Positions 24,154 to 32,398 of a DNA stretch of 37,433 nucleotides are shown piece after piece. Within the stretch, counting starts at the first letter, position 1, and each line of letters starts with the position of its first letter. The notes under the pieces were generated by a model. That model made no database searches, was not told the DNA's origin, and saw only the letters and a list, made by a program, of their open reading frames with translations. The stretch spans positions 1 to 37,433 of the forward strand of contig JAMDCK010000058.1 of NCBI GenBank assembly GCA_023488435.1, written 5' to 3'. The position numbers were made by a program, and so were the translations under genes. Source of the DNA: Actinomycetota bacterium. GTDB taxonomy: Bacteria > Actinomycetota > Coriobacteriia > Anaerosomatales > UBA912.

Positions 24154-26901
24154 ATGATTTCCTCACCCCCGCAATCCTCATCTAATCGTATCGTGTGGAT
24201 CATCGCCGCGATAGCCTTTTTAGGCTTCCCGTTTCTCACATGGGGCGTCACGATGATCACTGACTATTGGTGGTTCGCGGACATGGGGCAGGGTGTGGTC
24301 TTCACCACTGGCCTGCTCAGTGGATTGCTTACCGGCACGGCATTCGCCGTTGCAACCTTCCTGATCGTGTATCTAAACGCCCGGTTGGCGAAGAAGCTGG
24401 CGAGGCCGGTTCTCACTTCTTTCACCGATCAGTTCTCGCCCCAGCTCGAAGAGACGATCAATGCGTTCCGAAGCCGTATCGGCCCGGTGGTGAAGAAGGT
24501 CATCCTCATCGGTTCGCTGGTGCTCAGCGCGTTGGTGGGCATCTCGATGGCCCCAACCTGGGATATGGTCAGGCTAGCCATGGTCGCCCAACCCTTCGAC
24601 CTGACAGACCCGCAATTCGCGCTGGACGTCAGCTTCTTCGTGTTCACGCTACCGCTTCTGCGCCTGGTCGCCGACTGGCTCACCTCGATTCTCATCCTCG
24701 CTGTCATCGCGACAGCGTTCGTCTACTTGGTCGGAGGCGCTATCCAGCCCTGGGCACGTAGCCGAGGGTTCGCACCGCAGGTCAAGGCGCACCTGTCGGT
24801 CCTCGCAGGGCTCGCCATCGTGAGCAAGGCATTCGACTACTATCTCCGGATATTCGAACTCAACTTCTCCGACAGGGGTCAGGTTTTCGGCGCTTCATTC
24901 ACCGACATCCACGCACGGATACCGGCCTACCAGATACTCATCGTGATATCGCTTGTCGCGGCCGTAGCACTTCTAATCAACATCCGCATCCAAGGCTGGC
25001 GCCTGCCGGTCCTTGCGCTTTCCGTATGGCTGGTCGCCGCGGTCCTCGTGGGTGGCGTTTACCCCGAGATCATCCAGCGCTTCCGGGTCAACCCCAACGA
25101 GCTTTCTGCCGAGGAGCCCTACATCGAGCGCAACATCGAGGCAACCCGAAAGGCCTTCGGCTTGGATGACATCGAGACGCGGGAGTTCCCGGCTGATCAG
25201 GCCCTCACTGCCGAGGACATCGCTGCCAACCAAGACACCCTCGACAACATCAGGCTGTGGGATCCGGATACGGCTGCCCAAGCCTATCGACAGCTACAGA
25301 TCATCAGGCAGTACTACACATTCAACGACGTTGACGTGGATCGATACACGCTTGATGACAAGCAGCGACAGGTACTGATAGCCGCGCGCGAGCTCGACGT
25401 GAACCTGCTGGACCCTAGGGCTCAGACTTGGATCAACAGACACCTTGTGTACACCCATGGCTTCGGCGTTGTCATGAGCCCCGTGAACGAGGTGGATGGT
25501 CGCGGCTTCCCACAGTTCTTTATCTCCGACATCCCCCCGCGCTCCTCGATAGAGGTGACGGTGACGCGGCCGGGCATCTACTTCGGCGAGCTTACGGATG
25601 ACTACGTCATCGTCGATACGAGCCTTCCGGAGTTCGACTTCCCCATGGGCGAGACGAATGCCGAGACCTTCTGGGAAGGGACTGGCGGCGTCGACATCGG
25701 CAACCTCTTCAACAGGGCGCTGTTCGCGATGCGTTTCGGGGACTCCCAGATACTGTTCAGCCGGTATATCGAGCCGGACAGCAGGGTCCTCTTCCATAGG
25801 GACATCGTGACCAGGGTCCAGAAACTCGCCCCCTGGCTCATCTTGGACTCCGATCCATATCCGGTTATCCATGAGGGCAGGGTTCTTTGGGTGCTCGACG
25901 GATTCACCCACTCCGACCACTTCCCTTACTCGCAGCCCCACGGCGGGGTCAACTACATCCGCAACTCGGTGAAGGTCACTGTCGACGCGTACGACGGGAC
26001 GACGACCCTCTACGCATTCGACACGCAGGACCCCATCCTCGCAGCATGGAGCGAGATCATGCCCGGCCTGCTCACCGACATGTCCGAACTCCCCGAGGGA
26101 TTGGCCGAACACTTTAGGTACCCTGCGGATTTGTTCACCCTGCAGGCAGAGGTTTTCAGGCGCTATCACACGACCAACACACGGGTCTTCTACAACAAGG
26201 AAGACATCTGGGAGTTCCCAGGCGAGGGTACGCCCGAGGGTCCGATGCAGCCATACTATGTGCTCAGTCGCTTGCCAGGTGATGAGTCCGAGGACTTCAA
26301 GATGATCATGCCTTTCACCCCGCGGGGTAGGGACAACATGATCGGCTGGATGGCGACGAGTTCGGATCCGGACAACTACGGCGCGACTGTCGTCTATCGA
26401 TTCCCGAAGGATCGAGTCGTGCTCGGTCCCGATCAGATTCGGGCGCGGATCAATCAGGATGAGGACATCTCTCCACAGCTCTCGCTTTGGGGTCAGCGCG
26501 GTAGCCAGGTCATCTTCGGCAGCATGCTCGTGATACCGCTCGAGGAGTCAGTGATTTACATCCAGCCGCTCTACCTGCAGGCCGAGCAAGCCTCGATTCC
26601 AGAGCTCACACGGGTGCTGGTAGTCTACGGCGATAGCGTGGAGATGGCACCCGACCTCGAAGCGGCATTGCTTGCCGCCTTCGGTGAGGCGGCTCAGGTT
26701 CCAGTGGTAGATGGGGGCGAAGGCGCCCCGCCGACCGACCCGGCTGCGGATGCCCGTACCGCTCGTGACTTGTTCGAGCAGGCAATCGCCAGCCAGCGAG
26801 AGGGCGATTGGGCCGAGTACGGCAGGCTCATCGACCAGCTTGGCGACGTGCTCTCGCGACTGGTAGAGCCGGGCTCTACCGAACCGACAGTCACTCCGTA
26901 G
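24154..26901 (+). CDS. UPF0182 family membrane protein
   Basis: This 915-residue protein belongs to UPF0182, a family of unknown function common in Actinobacteria. The N-terminal third has about seven hydrophobic segments (IVWIIAAIAFLGFPFLTWG, VVFTTGLLSGLLTGTAFAV, VILIGSLVLSALVGISM and others). The rest is a large, probably extracytoplasmic part with LIDPRAQTW-like LLDPRAQTWINRHLVYTHGF, HGGVNYIRNSVKVTVDAYDG and YHTTNTRVFYNKEDIWEFP. A Pro/Ala-rich linker and a helical tail close the protein. The ATG at 24154 is preceded by AGGAAAGG at six bases; a TTG directly before it is the alternative. It follows cassette B after 40 bases and may share its transcript. Confidence 0.9.
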   Translation: MISSPPQSSSNRIVWIIAAIAFLGFPFLTWGVTMITDYWWFADMGQGVVFTTGLLSGLLTGTAFAVATFLIVYLNARLAKKLARPVLTSFTDQFSPQLEETINAFRSRIGPVVKKVILIGSLVLSALVGISMAPTWDMVRLAMVAQPFDLTDPQFALDVSFFVFTLPLLRLVADWLTSILILAVIATAFVYLVGGAIQPWARSRGFAPQVKAHLSVLAGLAIVSKAFDYYLRIFELNFSDRGQVFGASFTDIHARIPAYQILIVISLVAAVALLINIRIQGWRLPVLALSVWLVAAVLVGGVYPEIIQRFRVNPNELSAEEPYIERNIEATRKAFGLDDIETREFPADQALTAEDIAANQDTLDNIRLWDPDTAAQAYRQLQIIRQYYTFNDVDVDRYTLDDKQRQVLIAARELDVNLLDPRAQTWINRHLVYTHGFGVVMSPVNEVDGRGFPQFFISDIPPRSSIEVTVTRPGIYFGELTDDYVIVDTSLPEFDFPMGETNAETFWEGTGGVDIGNLFNRALFAMRFGDSQILFSRYIEPDSRVLFHRDIVTRVQKLAPWLILDSDPYPVIHEGRVLWVLDGFTHSDHFPYSQPHGGVNYIRNSVKVTVDAYDGTTTLYAFDTQDPILAAWSEIMPGLLTDMSELPEGLAEHFRYPADLFTLQAEVFRRYHTTNTRVFYNKEDIWEFPGEGTPEGPMQPYYVLSRLPGDESEDFKMIMPFTPRGRDNMIGWMATSSDPDNYGATVVYRFPKDRVVLGPDQIRARINQDEDISPQLSLWGQRGSQVIFGSMLVIPLEESVIYIQPLYLQAEQASIPELTRVLVVYGDSVEMAPDLEAALLAAFGEAAQVPVVDGGEGAPPTDPAADARTARDLFEQAIASQREGDWAEYGRLIDQLGDVLSRLVEPGSTEPTVTP

Positions 26902-26955
26902 TCGGCGAGGAGGGCAGCAGGGCTGGAGTCTTCAGGCGGCAGGCGAGACCTCGAG

Positions 26956-27792
26956 GTGCACTTCGGTGACAACCTCGAGGTGATGCGAACCCTGGACTCC
27001 GGCATCTGCAACCTGGTCTACATCGACCCGCCGTTCAACACCGGCAAGCGCCAGGCCCTCAAGAGCGTTCGCACAGTGCGGGATGGGTCGGCGAGCCGGA
27101 AGGGCTTCCAGGGCCAGACGTATCGCACCTCGGTGCGGAGCGTCCGTGAGTATTCCGACGCATTCGACGACTACCTGGAGTTCATCGAGCCCAGGCTACT
27201 CGAAGCTAGGCGGCTGCTCGCCACCGATGGGTCGATCTTCGTCCACCTCGACTACCGTGAGGTCCACTACGTCAAGGTGCTGATGGATTCGATCTTCGGC
27301 AGGGAATCGTTCATGAACGAAATCATCTGGGCATACGATTACGGCGCTCGCTCGAAGTCCAAATGGCCGACCAAGCACGACAACATACTCTGGTACGCGG
27401 TCGATCCGTCGCGATACACATTCAATTTCGAGGCGATGGAGCGCATCCCGTACATGGCGCCGGGTCTCGTAGGTGCCGAGAAGGCCGCTCAAGGGAAGAC
27501 GCCGACAGACACTTGGTGGCACACGATCGTGCCGACCACCGGGTCGGAGCGAACGGGTTATCCGACCCAGAAGCCGCTAGGGATCCTGAATCGCATCATC
27601 GCCGTCCACTCGAACCCCGGCGACCTCGTGATGGACTTCTTCGCGGGGAGTGGCACCACGGCCGAAGCGGCGCTTTCGGCAGGAAGACGGGCGCTACTCA
27701 TCGACGACAACCCCGAGGCGATGGAGGTCATCGCCCGCAGGTTGTCGCAGTGGAGTCCGGACTTCAGAGGGTGGCAGGCGCCTAGGGCTTAG
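26956..27792 (+). CDS. Solitary site-specific DNA methyltransferase, beta class, probably N6-adenine
   Basis: This is a 278-residue DNA methyltransferase. The catalytic motif LVYIDPPFNTG (about 20-30) precedes the SAM-binding motif DFFAGSGTTAEAAL (about 226-240), which is the beta-class order, and DPPF points to adenine N6. The block TGYPTQKPLGILNRII lies between them. No restriction endonuclease or specificity gene is nearby, so it looks like an orphan. GTG at 26956 is the first standard start, but it lacks a ribosome site and trims the usual N-terminus. A CTG at 26923 stands eight bases after AGGAGGGC and would add 11 residues (LESSGGRRDLE). The frame is the same as that of the UPF0182 gene, 54 bases upstream. 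Confidence 0.85.
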   Translation: MHFGDNLEVMRTLDSGICNLVYIDPPFNTGKRQALKSVRTVRDGSASRKGFQGQTYRTSVRSVREYSDAFDDYLEFIEPRLLEARRLLATDGSIFVHLDYREVHYVKVLMDSIFGRESFMNEIIWAYDYGARSKSKWPTKHDNILWYAVDPSRYTFNFEAMERIPYMAPGLVGAEKAAQGKTPTDTWWHTIVPTTGSERTGYPTQKPLGILNRIIAVHSNPGDLVMDFFAGSGTTAEAALSAGRRALLIDDNPEAMEVIARRLSQWSPDFRGWQAPRA

Positions 27793-27968
27793 GCCTTGGG
27801 CTGCCAGTAGCAGCGCTTCGGCGACTCGATGGAGCCACTCTTCTTCAGCGCATCCATCGCCTTGTCGACGACCTTGCGGTCAAGGCCGGTCATCTCGGTG
27901 ACCTTGCCGGCGTTGACGGGCTCGCCTGCAGCGCGCATCGCTTCCAGTACCTGGTCTTGGGCTTCCAT
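27789..27968 (-). CDS. Small winged-helix protein, 59 residues
   Basis: This is a short protein with a likely winged helix-turn-helix: helix DQVLEAMRAAGEPV, then NAGKVTEMTGLDRKVVDKAM as the HTH, then ALKKSGSIESPKRCYWQPKA as the wing. The ATG at 27968 has AAGGAG at good distance, whereas the long frame back to 28481 runs through the purD promoter and coding strand and is not credible. It may be a minimal DNA-binding regulator. Its stop codon overlaps that of the methyltransferase tail to tail (27789-27792). Confidence 0.8.
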   Translation of the reverse strand: MEAQDQVLEAMRAAGEPVNAGKVTEMTGLDRKVVDKAMDALKKSGSIESPKRCYWQPKA

Positions 27969-28010
27969 CGGCAGCTCCTTCCGGTAGGGGATATCTTGCT
28001 CCAATATTAC

Positions 28011-28081
28011 CCGCCGAAGATGCCCGACGCCACATCGGGCGGGGGCGGCCCTTACCCGGGCTTCGGCGGCTACGCTATAGT
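28011..28081 (+). promoter_or_regulatory. Inverted repeat and candidate -10 box upstream of purD
   Basis: A 9-bp inverted repeat CCGCCGAAG (28011-28019) and CTTCGGCGG (28061-28069) encloses a smaller stem GCCCGA/TCGGGC (28022-28027 and 28035-28040). TATAGT at 28076-28081 could be a -10 box for purD, in which case the right arm overlies the -35 region. The element lies between divergent genes, so it may be an operator or a structured leader for either side. Confidence 0.45.
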
Positions 28082-28124
28082 GTGGGGAGCTGTTCGATCG
28101 TCGGCCGGATGAAGGAGCGAGGAT

Positions 28125-29411
28125 ATGCGGGTGCTGGTGCTTGGTGGCGGGGGCAGGGAGCATGCGATAGTCGCGAAACTCGCGGAATCTCCACGCGTGG
28201 ATGCAGTCCTCACTGCGCCGGGCAACGCCGGCACCGCCGGACTCGGCACGAACGTCACGCTCGACATCGAGAGCGGGGAGGCGGTCGCTGCCTTCGCGAC
28301 TCGGGAGGGAATCGACCTGGTGGTCATCGGTCCGGAGGCGCCGCTGGTGGCAGGGGTGGCTGACGCCGTTCGCGTTGCGGGCATCCCCGTGTTCGGCCCC
28401 GGAGCCGCAGGTGCTCGGCTCGAGGGCAGCAAGTCGTACGCGAAGGATCTCATGCAGCGCTATGCGATCCCCACCGGGCACGCAGGCGTCTTCAGCAACC
28501 TGGAGTCGGCACTCGCGTACATCGAATCGGTCGGCGCGCCGGTGGTCGTGAAGGCCGACGGCCTCGCAGCAGGCAAGGGCGTGACGGTTGCGATGGACCT
28601 CGACACCGCCGCCGCCGCAATCGGAGAGTGCTTCGAGGGCCGCTTCGGCGATGCCGGGTCGACCGTGCTCGTCGAGGAGTACCTCAGCGGCCCCGAATGC
28701 TCGCTACTCGTATTCACCGACGGCACGACCGTCGTACCCATGGCGCCTGCGCAGGACCACAAGCGCGCGCTCGAAGGTGACCTCGGACCTAACACCGGTG
28801 GCATGGGCGTCTACTCGCCGGTCCCGATCGTGACTCCTGCGGAGCACGCCGAGATGGTTGCGATCATGGAGCGCTCCGTCGCGGCACTTTCGGCAGAGGG
28901 CATCGACTTTCGCGGAGTGCTCTACGGCGGCTTCATCCTGACCGCCGACGGGCCCCGGGTGCTTGAGTTCAACACACGCTTCGGCGATCCGGAGACACAG
29001 GTGATCCTGGTGCGTCTCGACGGCGATCTTGCCGAGATACTGCTTGCATGCGCCGAAGGGGACCTTGCCCGCGCCGCAGTCGCGTGGCATGACGAGTGGG
29101 CCGTCAGCGTGGTGCTCGCCAGCGGCGGATACCCCGGTGACTACGAGTCTGGAAAGCCGATCACCGGGATCGAGGCCGCCGAGGAGATCGAGGGCGTGAA
29201 GGCCTATCATGCCGGCACCTCGCTCGCAGACGATGGCCGCGTGCTCACCGCTGGAGGGCGCGTGCTCAACGTGACCGCTTCTGGTCCCGATTTCGAGACC
29301 GCTCGGCAGCGCGCTTACGCCGCGGTTGAGAAGATCAGCTTCGACGGCATGATGTGGCGCAAGGACATCGGCGAGAAGGCCGCGCGTGGGCGTCACGCCT
29401 GGGGCGAGTGA
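28125..29411 (+). CDS. purD: Phosphoribosylamine-glycine ligase PurD
   Basis: PurD catalyses the second step of purine synthesis, ATP-dependent joining of glycine to phosphoribosylamine. The 428-residue ATP-grasp protein starts MRVLVLGGGGREHAI at an ATG behind GGAGCGAGG. It contains GPEAPLVAGVADA, GPGAAGARLEGSKSYAKDLM, VVVKADGLAAGKGVTVA, the ATP-grasp segments VEEYLSGPECSLLVFTDG and NTGGMGVYSP, and the metal-binding EFNTRFGDPETQ. Length and motifs are typical. Confidence 0.96.
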   Translation: MRVLVLGGGGREHAIVAKLAESPRVDAVLTAPGNAGTAGLGTNVTLDIESGEAVAAFATREGIDLVVIGPEAPLVAGVADAVRVAGIPVFGPGAAGARLEGSKSYAKDLMQRYAIPTGHAGVFSNLESALAYIESVGAPVVVKADGLAAGKGVTVAMDLDTAAAAIGECFEGRFGDAGSTVLVEEYLSGPECSLLVFTDGTTVVPMAPAQDHKRALEGDLGPNTGGMGVYSPVPIVTPAEHAEMVAIMERSVAALSAEGIDFRGVLYGGFILTADGPRVLEFNTRFGDPETQVILVRLDGDLAEILLACAEGDLARAAVAWHDEWAVSVVLASGGYPGDYESGKPITGIEAAEEIEGVKAYHAGTSLADDGRVLTAGGRVLNVTASGPDFETARQRAYAAVEKISFDGMMWRKDIGEKAARGRHAWGE

Positions 29412-30706
29412 TCGACATGCTCGCCGAGCGGACTCTGTCGACAGCGCTGCGTTATGCGGGGAATCACCTCCTCAAGCTCGAGAACTTCGAGGGGAAGCGG
29501 CTGCCCGATCCTAAGCCGGGCAAGGAGTATCTACTCTACGTCCACGTGCCGTTCTGCTCGCGGCTCTGCCCGTACTGCTCCTTCAATAGGTTTCCCTTCG
29601 AGGAGAACCGCACACGCGAGTACTTCGCTCGCCTTCGCGCAGAGATCAAGCTCGTTGCCAGCCAGGGGTACCACTGCACTTCGATGTATGTGGGCGGCGG
29701 CACACCGACCATCCTCGTCGACGAGCTGTGCGACACCATCGACCTGGCGAAATCGCTCTTCGATATCCGTGAGGTCTCCTCGGAGACCAATCCCAACCAC
29801 CTGATCCCCGAAGTCGTCGATGCACTCGAATCGCGCGTCGACCGCTTCAGCGTTGGCGTGCAGAGCTTCGACGACTCGCTCCTCAAGCAGATGGAGCGCT
29901 ACGACAAGTACGGTTCATCCGCCGAGATAGTCGAGCGCCTCAAGTGGGTCGCGGGCAGATTCCACTCGCTCAACGTCGACATGATCTTCAACTTCCCGAG
30001 CCAGACCCAAGAGATGCTCATCAGAGACGTCGAGCTCATCAAGGAATCCGGGGTGAACCAGACCACCTTCTACCCGCTCATGGCCTCGCCTGTCGTCGAG
30101 AAGTCGCTGGCTCGCTCGGTCGGTGCGGTCGATTACCGCCGAGAGGCCCTGTACTACAAGATGCTCGTCGATGAACTGGCCCCGAACTTCCAACCGGCCA
30201 GCGCATGGACTTTCTCGCACACCGGCAAGGGCATGCTCGACGAGTACATCGTCGACTACGAGGAGTACATCGGCGTCGGGAGCGGGGTCTTCTCTTTCCT
30301 GGATGGAGCACTCTACGTGAGCACTTTCTCCGTGGACCGCTATATCAAATCCCTCGATGCGGGCGTCACACCGGTGACGCAGCACCGGCGGTTCAACAAG
30401 GGCGCACGTATGCGATACCGCTTCATGATGGAGCTTTTTGGCTTGTCGCTCGACAAGCGCCGGTTTGCTCGGGACTTCGGCGTGTCGATCGATCTGGGTC
30501 TGCCGCTCGAGATGACTTTCATGCGCCTGAACAGGGCGTTCGAGATTGACGATTCGGAACGCCTCACTCTGACGCCGAAGGGCCGGTATCTGCTGGTTGC
30601 CATGATGAGGCAGTTCTTCATCGGCGTGAACGGCGTGCGCGATCAGGCGCGAGAAACCTTACCTGCCGAGGAACGCGAGCTGATCTTCGGAGACGGGACC
30701 TGCTGA
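29408..30706 (+). CDS. HemN/HemW-family radical SAM protein
   Basis: This 432-residue radical SAM protein is of the coproporphyrinogen-dehydrogenase-like family. The cluster motif HVPFCSRLCPYCSF gives C50-x3-C54-x2-C57. Further blocks are YVGGGTPTIL, SSETNPNHL, FSVGVQSFDDSLLKQM and VDMIFNFPSQTQE, all standard for HemN/HemW relatives. The C-terminal part has the HemN_C-like RYRFMMELFGLSLDKRRFARDF. It could be the heme chaperone HemW or an anaerobic heme-processing relative; the sequence alone does not decide. A GTG at 29408 overlaps the purD stop as GTGA and was preferred. The ATG at 29417 is the alternative start. Confidence 0.82.
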   Translation: MIDMLAERTLSTALRYAGNHLLKLENFEGKRLPDPKPGKEYLLYVHVPFCSRLCPYCSFNRFPFEENRTREYFARLRAEIKLVASQGYHCTSMYVGGGTPTILVDELCDTIDLAKSLFDIREVSSETNPNHLIPEVVDALESRVDRFSVGVQSFDDSLLKQMERYDKYGSSAEIVERLKWVAGRFHSLNVDMIFNFPSQTQEMLIRDVELIKESGVNQTTFYPLMASPVVEKSLARSVGAVDYRREALYYKMLVDELAPNFQPASAWTFSHTGKGMLDEYIVDYEEYIGVGSGVFSFLDGALYVSTFSVDRYIKSLDAGVTPVTQHRRFNKGARMRYRFMMELFGLSLDKRRFARDFGVSIDLGLPLEMTFMRLNRAFEIDDSERLTLTPKGRYLLVAMMRQFFIGVNGVRDQARETLPAEERELIFGDGTC

Positions 30707-30782
30707 TTCCTGCAAAGGAAGTCTTGATGACCTGATTATTGGGTATAGGGTTAACTGGTAGTTCAGGGGCAAATTGAATACA

Positions 30783-30802
30783 GGAGGCGAGCAGCCATGA
30801 AG
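30783..30802 (+). repeat. Duplicated translation-start segment, first copy
   Basis: These 20 bases, covering the Shine-Dalgarno AGGAGG region and the first two codons (ATGAAG), match 19 of 20 positions at 31205-31224, the start of the LPXTG gene. Similarity upstream and downstream fades quickly. Confidence 0.6.
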
Positions 30803-31135
30803 GCCTCGGAGCGCACAGCTCTGGAGGTAGGGCTGCAGGGGCCAATAGGCCTCCACATTGGGCGTGGTTTATGTCAAACTGCGCGCTCAGCAGTCTTTAC
30901 CACTGCGATTCAGCCTTTCGGGGGTCATGGGGCCGACTCTATCAAAGTGTCAACTCCTCTCACTCACTTGCAGAGTCGACCGCGATTGTTGACTGATACT
31001 GCATCGTCTTGTTCGTGGAGGGGGCACATCGCATCAGGCTCACTGCGAGCCCATTCTCTTGAGTTGTCACCCTCAACAGAGGCGAGAGGCCCTCCTGTTT
31101 CCCGTAGCGATCCGCACACATTGAGCCAATACTAA
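30797..31135 (+). pseudogene. Doubtful 112-codon frame with a copied start region
   Basis: This frame starts MKASERTALEVGLQG and is preceded by GGAGGCGAGCAGCC, nearly identical to the site of the LPXTG gene at 31219. It has no signal peptide, membrane segment or known motif, and it is rich in Ser, Thr and Arg in the manner of non-coding frames. It may be the remains of a duplicated surface-protein gene or not coding at all. Confidence 0.25.
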
Positions 31136-31218
31136 CGAATCGGCTTAGTAAAGGCGCATAAGGGGTATGAACACTATGTAAGGAAGTACAGTGACAGTAC
31201 CAAAGGAGGCGAACAGCC

Positions 31219-31959
31219 ATGAAGACCCAGAGACTAGCGGGTCTAAAGGCCGCCTTGCTGATGCCGATGGCCGTGCTTCTCGCACTCGGACTGATGTTCT
31301 CGATGACTCAGTCGGCATATGCCTCGACTATGGTTTCTTTGCACGGACCACACGTCGGTGCCAGCAGTGAGACCTTCAATAACGAGTCCGATGATGGTGG
31401 ACTCTCCGACCCCGTAGTATGGCACTTCGTATTGAACCAACTCGATTCAGAAACACCCGTGGGGGAAATAACAGTAACTTTCCAGTCGGGGGGAACCAGG
31501 ACAGCCCTAGGGCGTCCGGTCGGCAATGGTCAGTTGCAGCACTTCTATGTTGGGACACCCGGGCATGACGTTCTATTGGAGGCATTCGTAGTGGTTGGCT
31601 CCAGTGGAGGCAAGCTCCTTCTCAGCCACGTCTCCTTCGACGAGTTGCCCCCGGTAGACCCTGAGGACCCGCCAGTGGATCCCGAAGATCCCCCGGTAGA
31701 CCCTGAGGACCCGCCAGTGGATCCCGAAGATCCCCCGGTAGACCCTGAGGACCCGCCAGTGGATCCCGAAGATCCCCCGGTCGTCACTGAGGACCCGCCA
31801 GTGGATCCCGAAGATCCCCCGGTCGTCACTGAGACTGAGTCCACAGACGATGAGCCGTTCCTTCCCTTCACAGGCTCAATGGCAGTGCTTCCATTCGGCC
31901 TAGCTGGATTAGCCAGCATGGTAGGATACAGACTGCGTAGGTGGGTGAAGCAGGTCTGA
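31219..31959 (+). CDS. LPXTG-anchored surface protein with DPEDPPV repeats
   Basis: This 246-residue exported protein is expected to be covalently fixed to the wall by sortase. A signal peptide runs from 1 to about 36 (hydrophobic LMPMAVLLALGLMFSM, cleavage near AYA). A beta-rich domain follows (about 37-140), then a stalk of seven-residue DPEDPPV repeats (about 143-205). The end carries the sorting signal LPFTG (215-219), a hydrophobic stretch and the basic tail RLRRWVKQV. AGGAGG precedes the ATG at good distance. The stalk would hold the small N-terminal domain away from the wall. No sortase gene is in the window. Function of the N-terminal domain is unknown. Confidence 0.88.
   Translation: MKTQRLAGLKAALLMPMAVLLALGLMFSMTQSAYASTMVSLHGPHVGASSETFNNESDDGGLSDPVVWHFVLNQLDSETPVGEITVTFQSGGTRTALGRPVGNGQLQHFYVGTPGHDVLLEAFVVVGSSGGKLLLSHVSFDELPPVDPEDPPVDPEDPPVDPEDPPVDPEDPPVDPEDPPVDPEDPPVVTEDPPVDPEDPPVVTETESTDDEPFLPFTGSMAVLPFGLAGLASMVGYRLRRWVKQV
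31654..31835 (+). repeat. 42-bp tandem repeats encoding the DPEDPPV stalk
   Basis: Three perfect 42-bp units begin at 31654, 31696 and 31738, each made of two diverged 21-bp halves. Variant units follow in which VDPEDPPV becomes VVTEDPPV or VVTETES. The array stays in frame and could change length by slippage or recombination. Confidence 0.9.
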
Positions 31960-31986
31960 CCATCGGTGATTACTTACTCGAACAGA

Positions 31987-32010
31987 GAAGAGCCGGGAAA
32001 CCGGCTCTTC
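31987..32010 (+). terminator. Perfect hairpin after the LPXTG gene
   Basis: A 10-bp perfect stem GAAGAGCCGG/CCGGCTCTTC closes on a GAAA tetraloop, 27 bases after the stop. There is no T-run on the plus strand, so it may be a weak terminator or an mRNA-stabilising 3' structure. Confidence 0.55.
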
Positions 32011-32077
32011 CGCTATTGGCACACTCCTTGCTCCTCATAAAGCCGATGTATGTTGTTCGTGGGAGGATATCATCCCG

Positions 32078-32398
32078 ATGTACAGGTCCAGCACATTGAT
32101 CGCAATCGGCGCCGCGGTGCTCGTGGTAGCCATCTTTGCTTCGTTTGCGCCTGTTTGCCTAATGCCGAATTGTGCGATCTATGGCCTCATGGGGATAACG
32201 ACTGACTGTGGTCAATGCACGATGGTCGAGGTCATTCCCGTCGCCATGCTGGTAGCTTTGACCCTTCTCTTCGTCGCAATCCTTGTGTTCACCCTTCAAG
32301 ACTTTGTCGACCGGTATACTTCGGGTTTCGTTCCAGCGTACATCCAGTACGTGGAACCCCCGCCGCTCGATCGTCTTTCCACTCGGTTACGAATCTGA
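32078..32398 (+). CDS. Small two-helix membrane protein with four cysteines
   Basis: I do not recognise this 106-residue protein. It has two transmembrane helices (about 7-26 and 53-73). The short loop between them holds four cysteines, C27, C32, C44 and C47, the last two as CGQC. The loop would face outside if the N-terminus is inside. A cytoplasmic tail with QDFVDRYTSGFVPAYIQYVEPP follows. GGGAGG lies about 11 bases before the ATG. It precedes the copper-related genes, so the cysteines could bind metal or form a redox pair; this is inference from position. Confidence 0.7.
   Translation: MYRSSTLIAIGAAVLVVAIFASFAPVCLMPNCAIYGLMGITTDCGQCTMVEVIPVAMLVALTLLFVAILVFTLQDFVDRYTSGFVPAYIQYVEPPPLDRLSTRLRI

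Larger units (their letters stand above)
30707..31218. other. Gene-poor stretch with hairpins before the LPXTG gene
   Basis: No convincing gene was found in these 512 bases. A 112-codon frame at 30797-31135 follows a strong AGGAGG site, but its product has no recognisable fold and an irregular composition. Two clear hairpins lie near the right end: GGCTC/GAGCC at 31037-31051 and a longer imperfect stem at 31075-31099 (AACAG-AGG pairing with CCT-C-CTGTT). The region may be the long leader of the downstream surface-protein gene or a remnant of a duplicated gene start. Confidence 0.6.

Noticed and set aside
27969-28481. N-terminal extension of the 59-residue winged-helix protein to 230 codons
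   Set aside because: It would run antisense through the purD start; the internal ATG has a good AAGGAG and gives a complete small domain.
31654-31835. Tandem repeats that might be taken for a CRISPR array
   Set aside because: The units are contiguous without spacers and lie in frame within a surface-protein gene; no cas gene is present.
31545-31919. Minus-strand frame with GGSSGST repeats
   Set aside because: The repeats are the reverse complement of the DPEDPPV stalk and not an independent gene.
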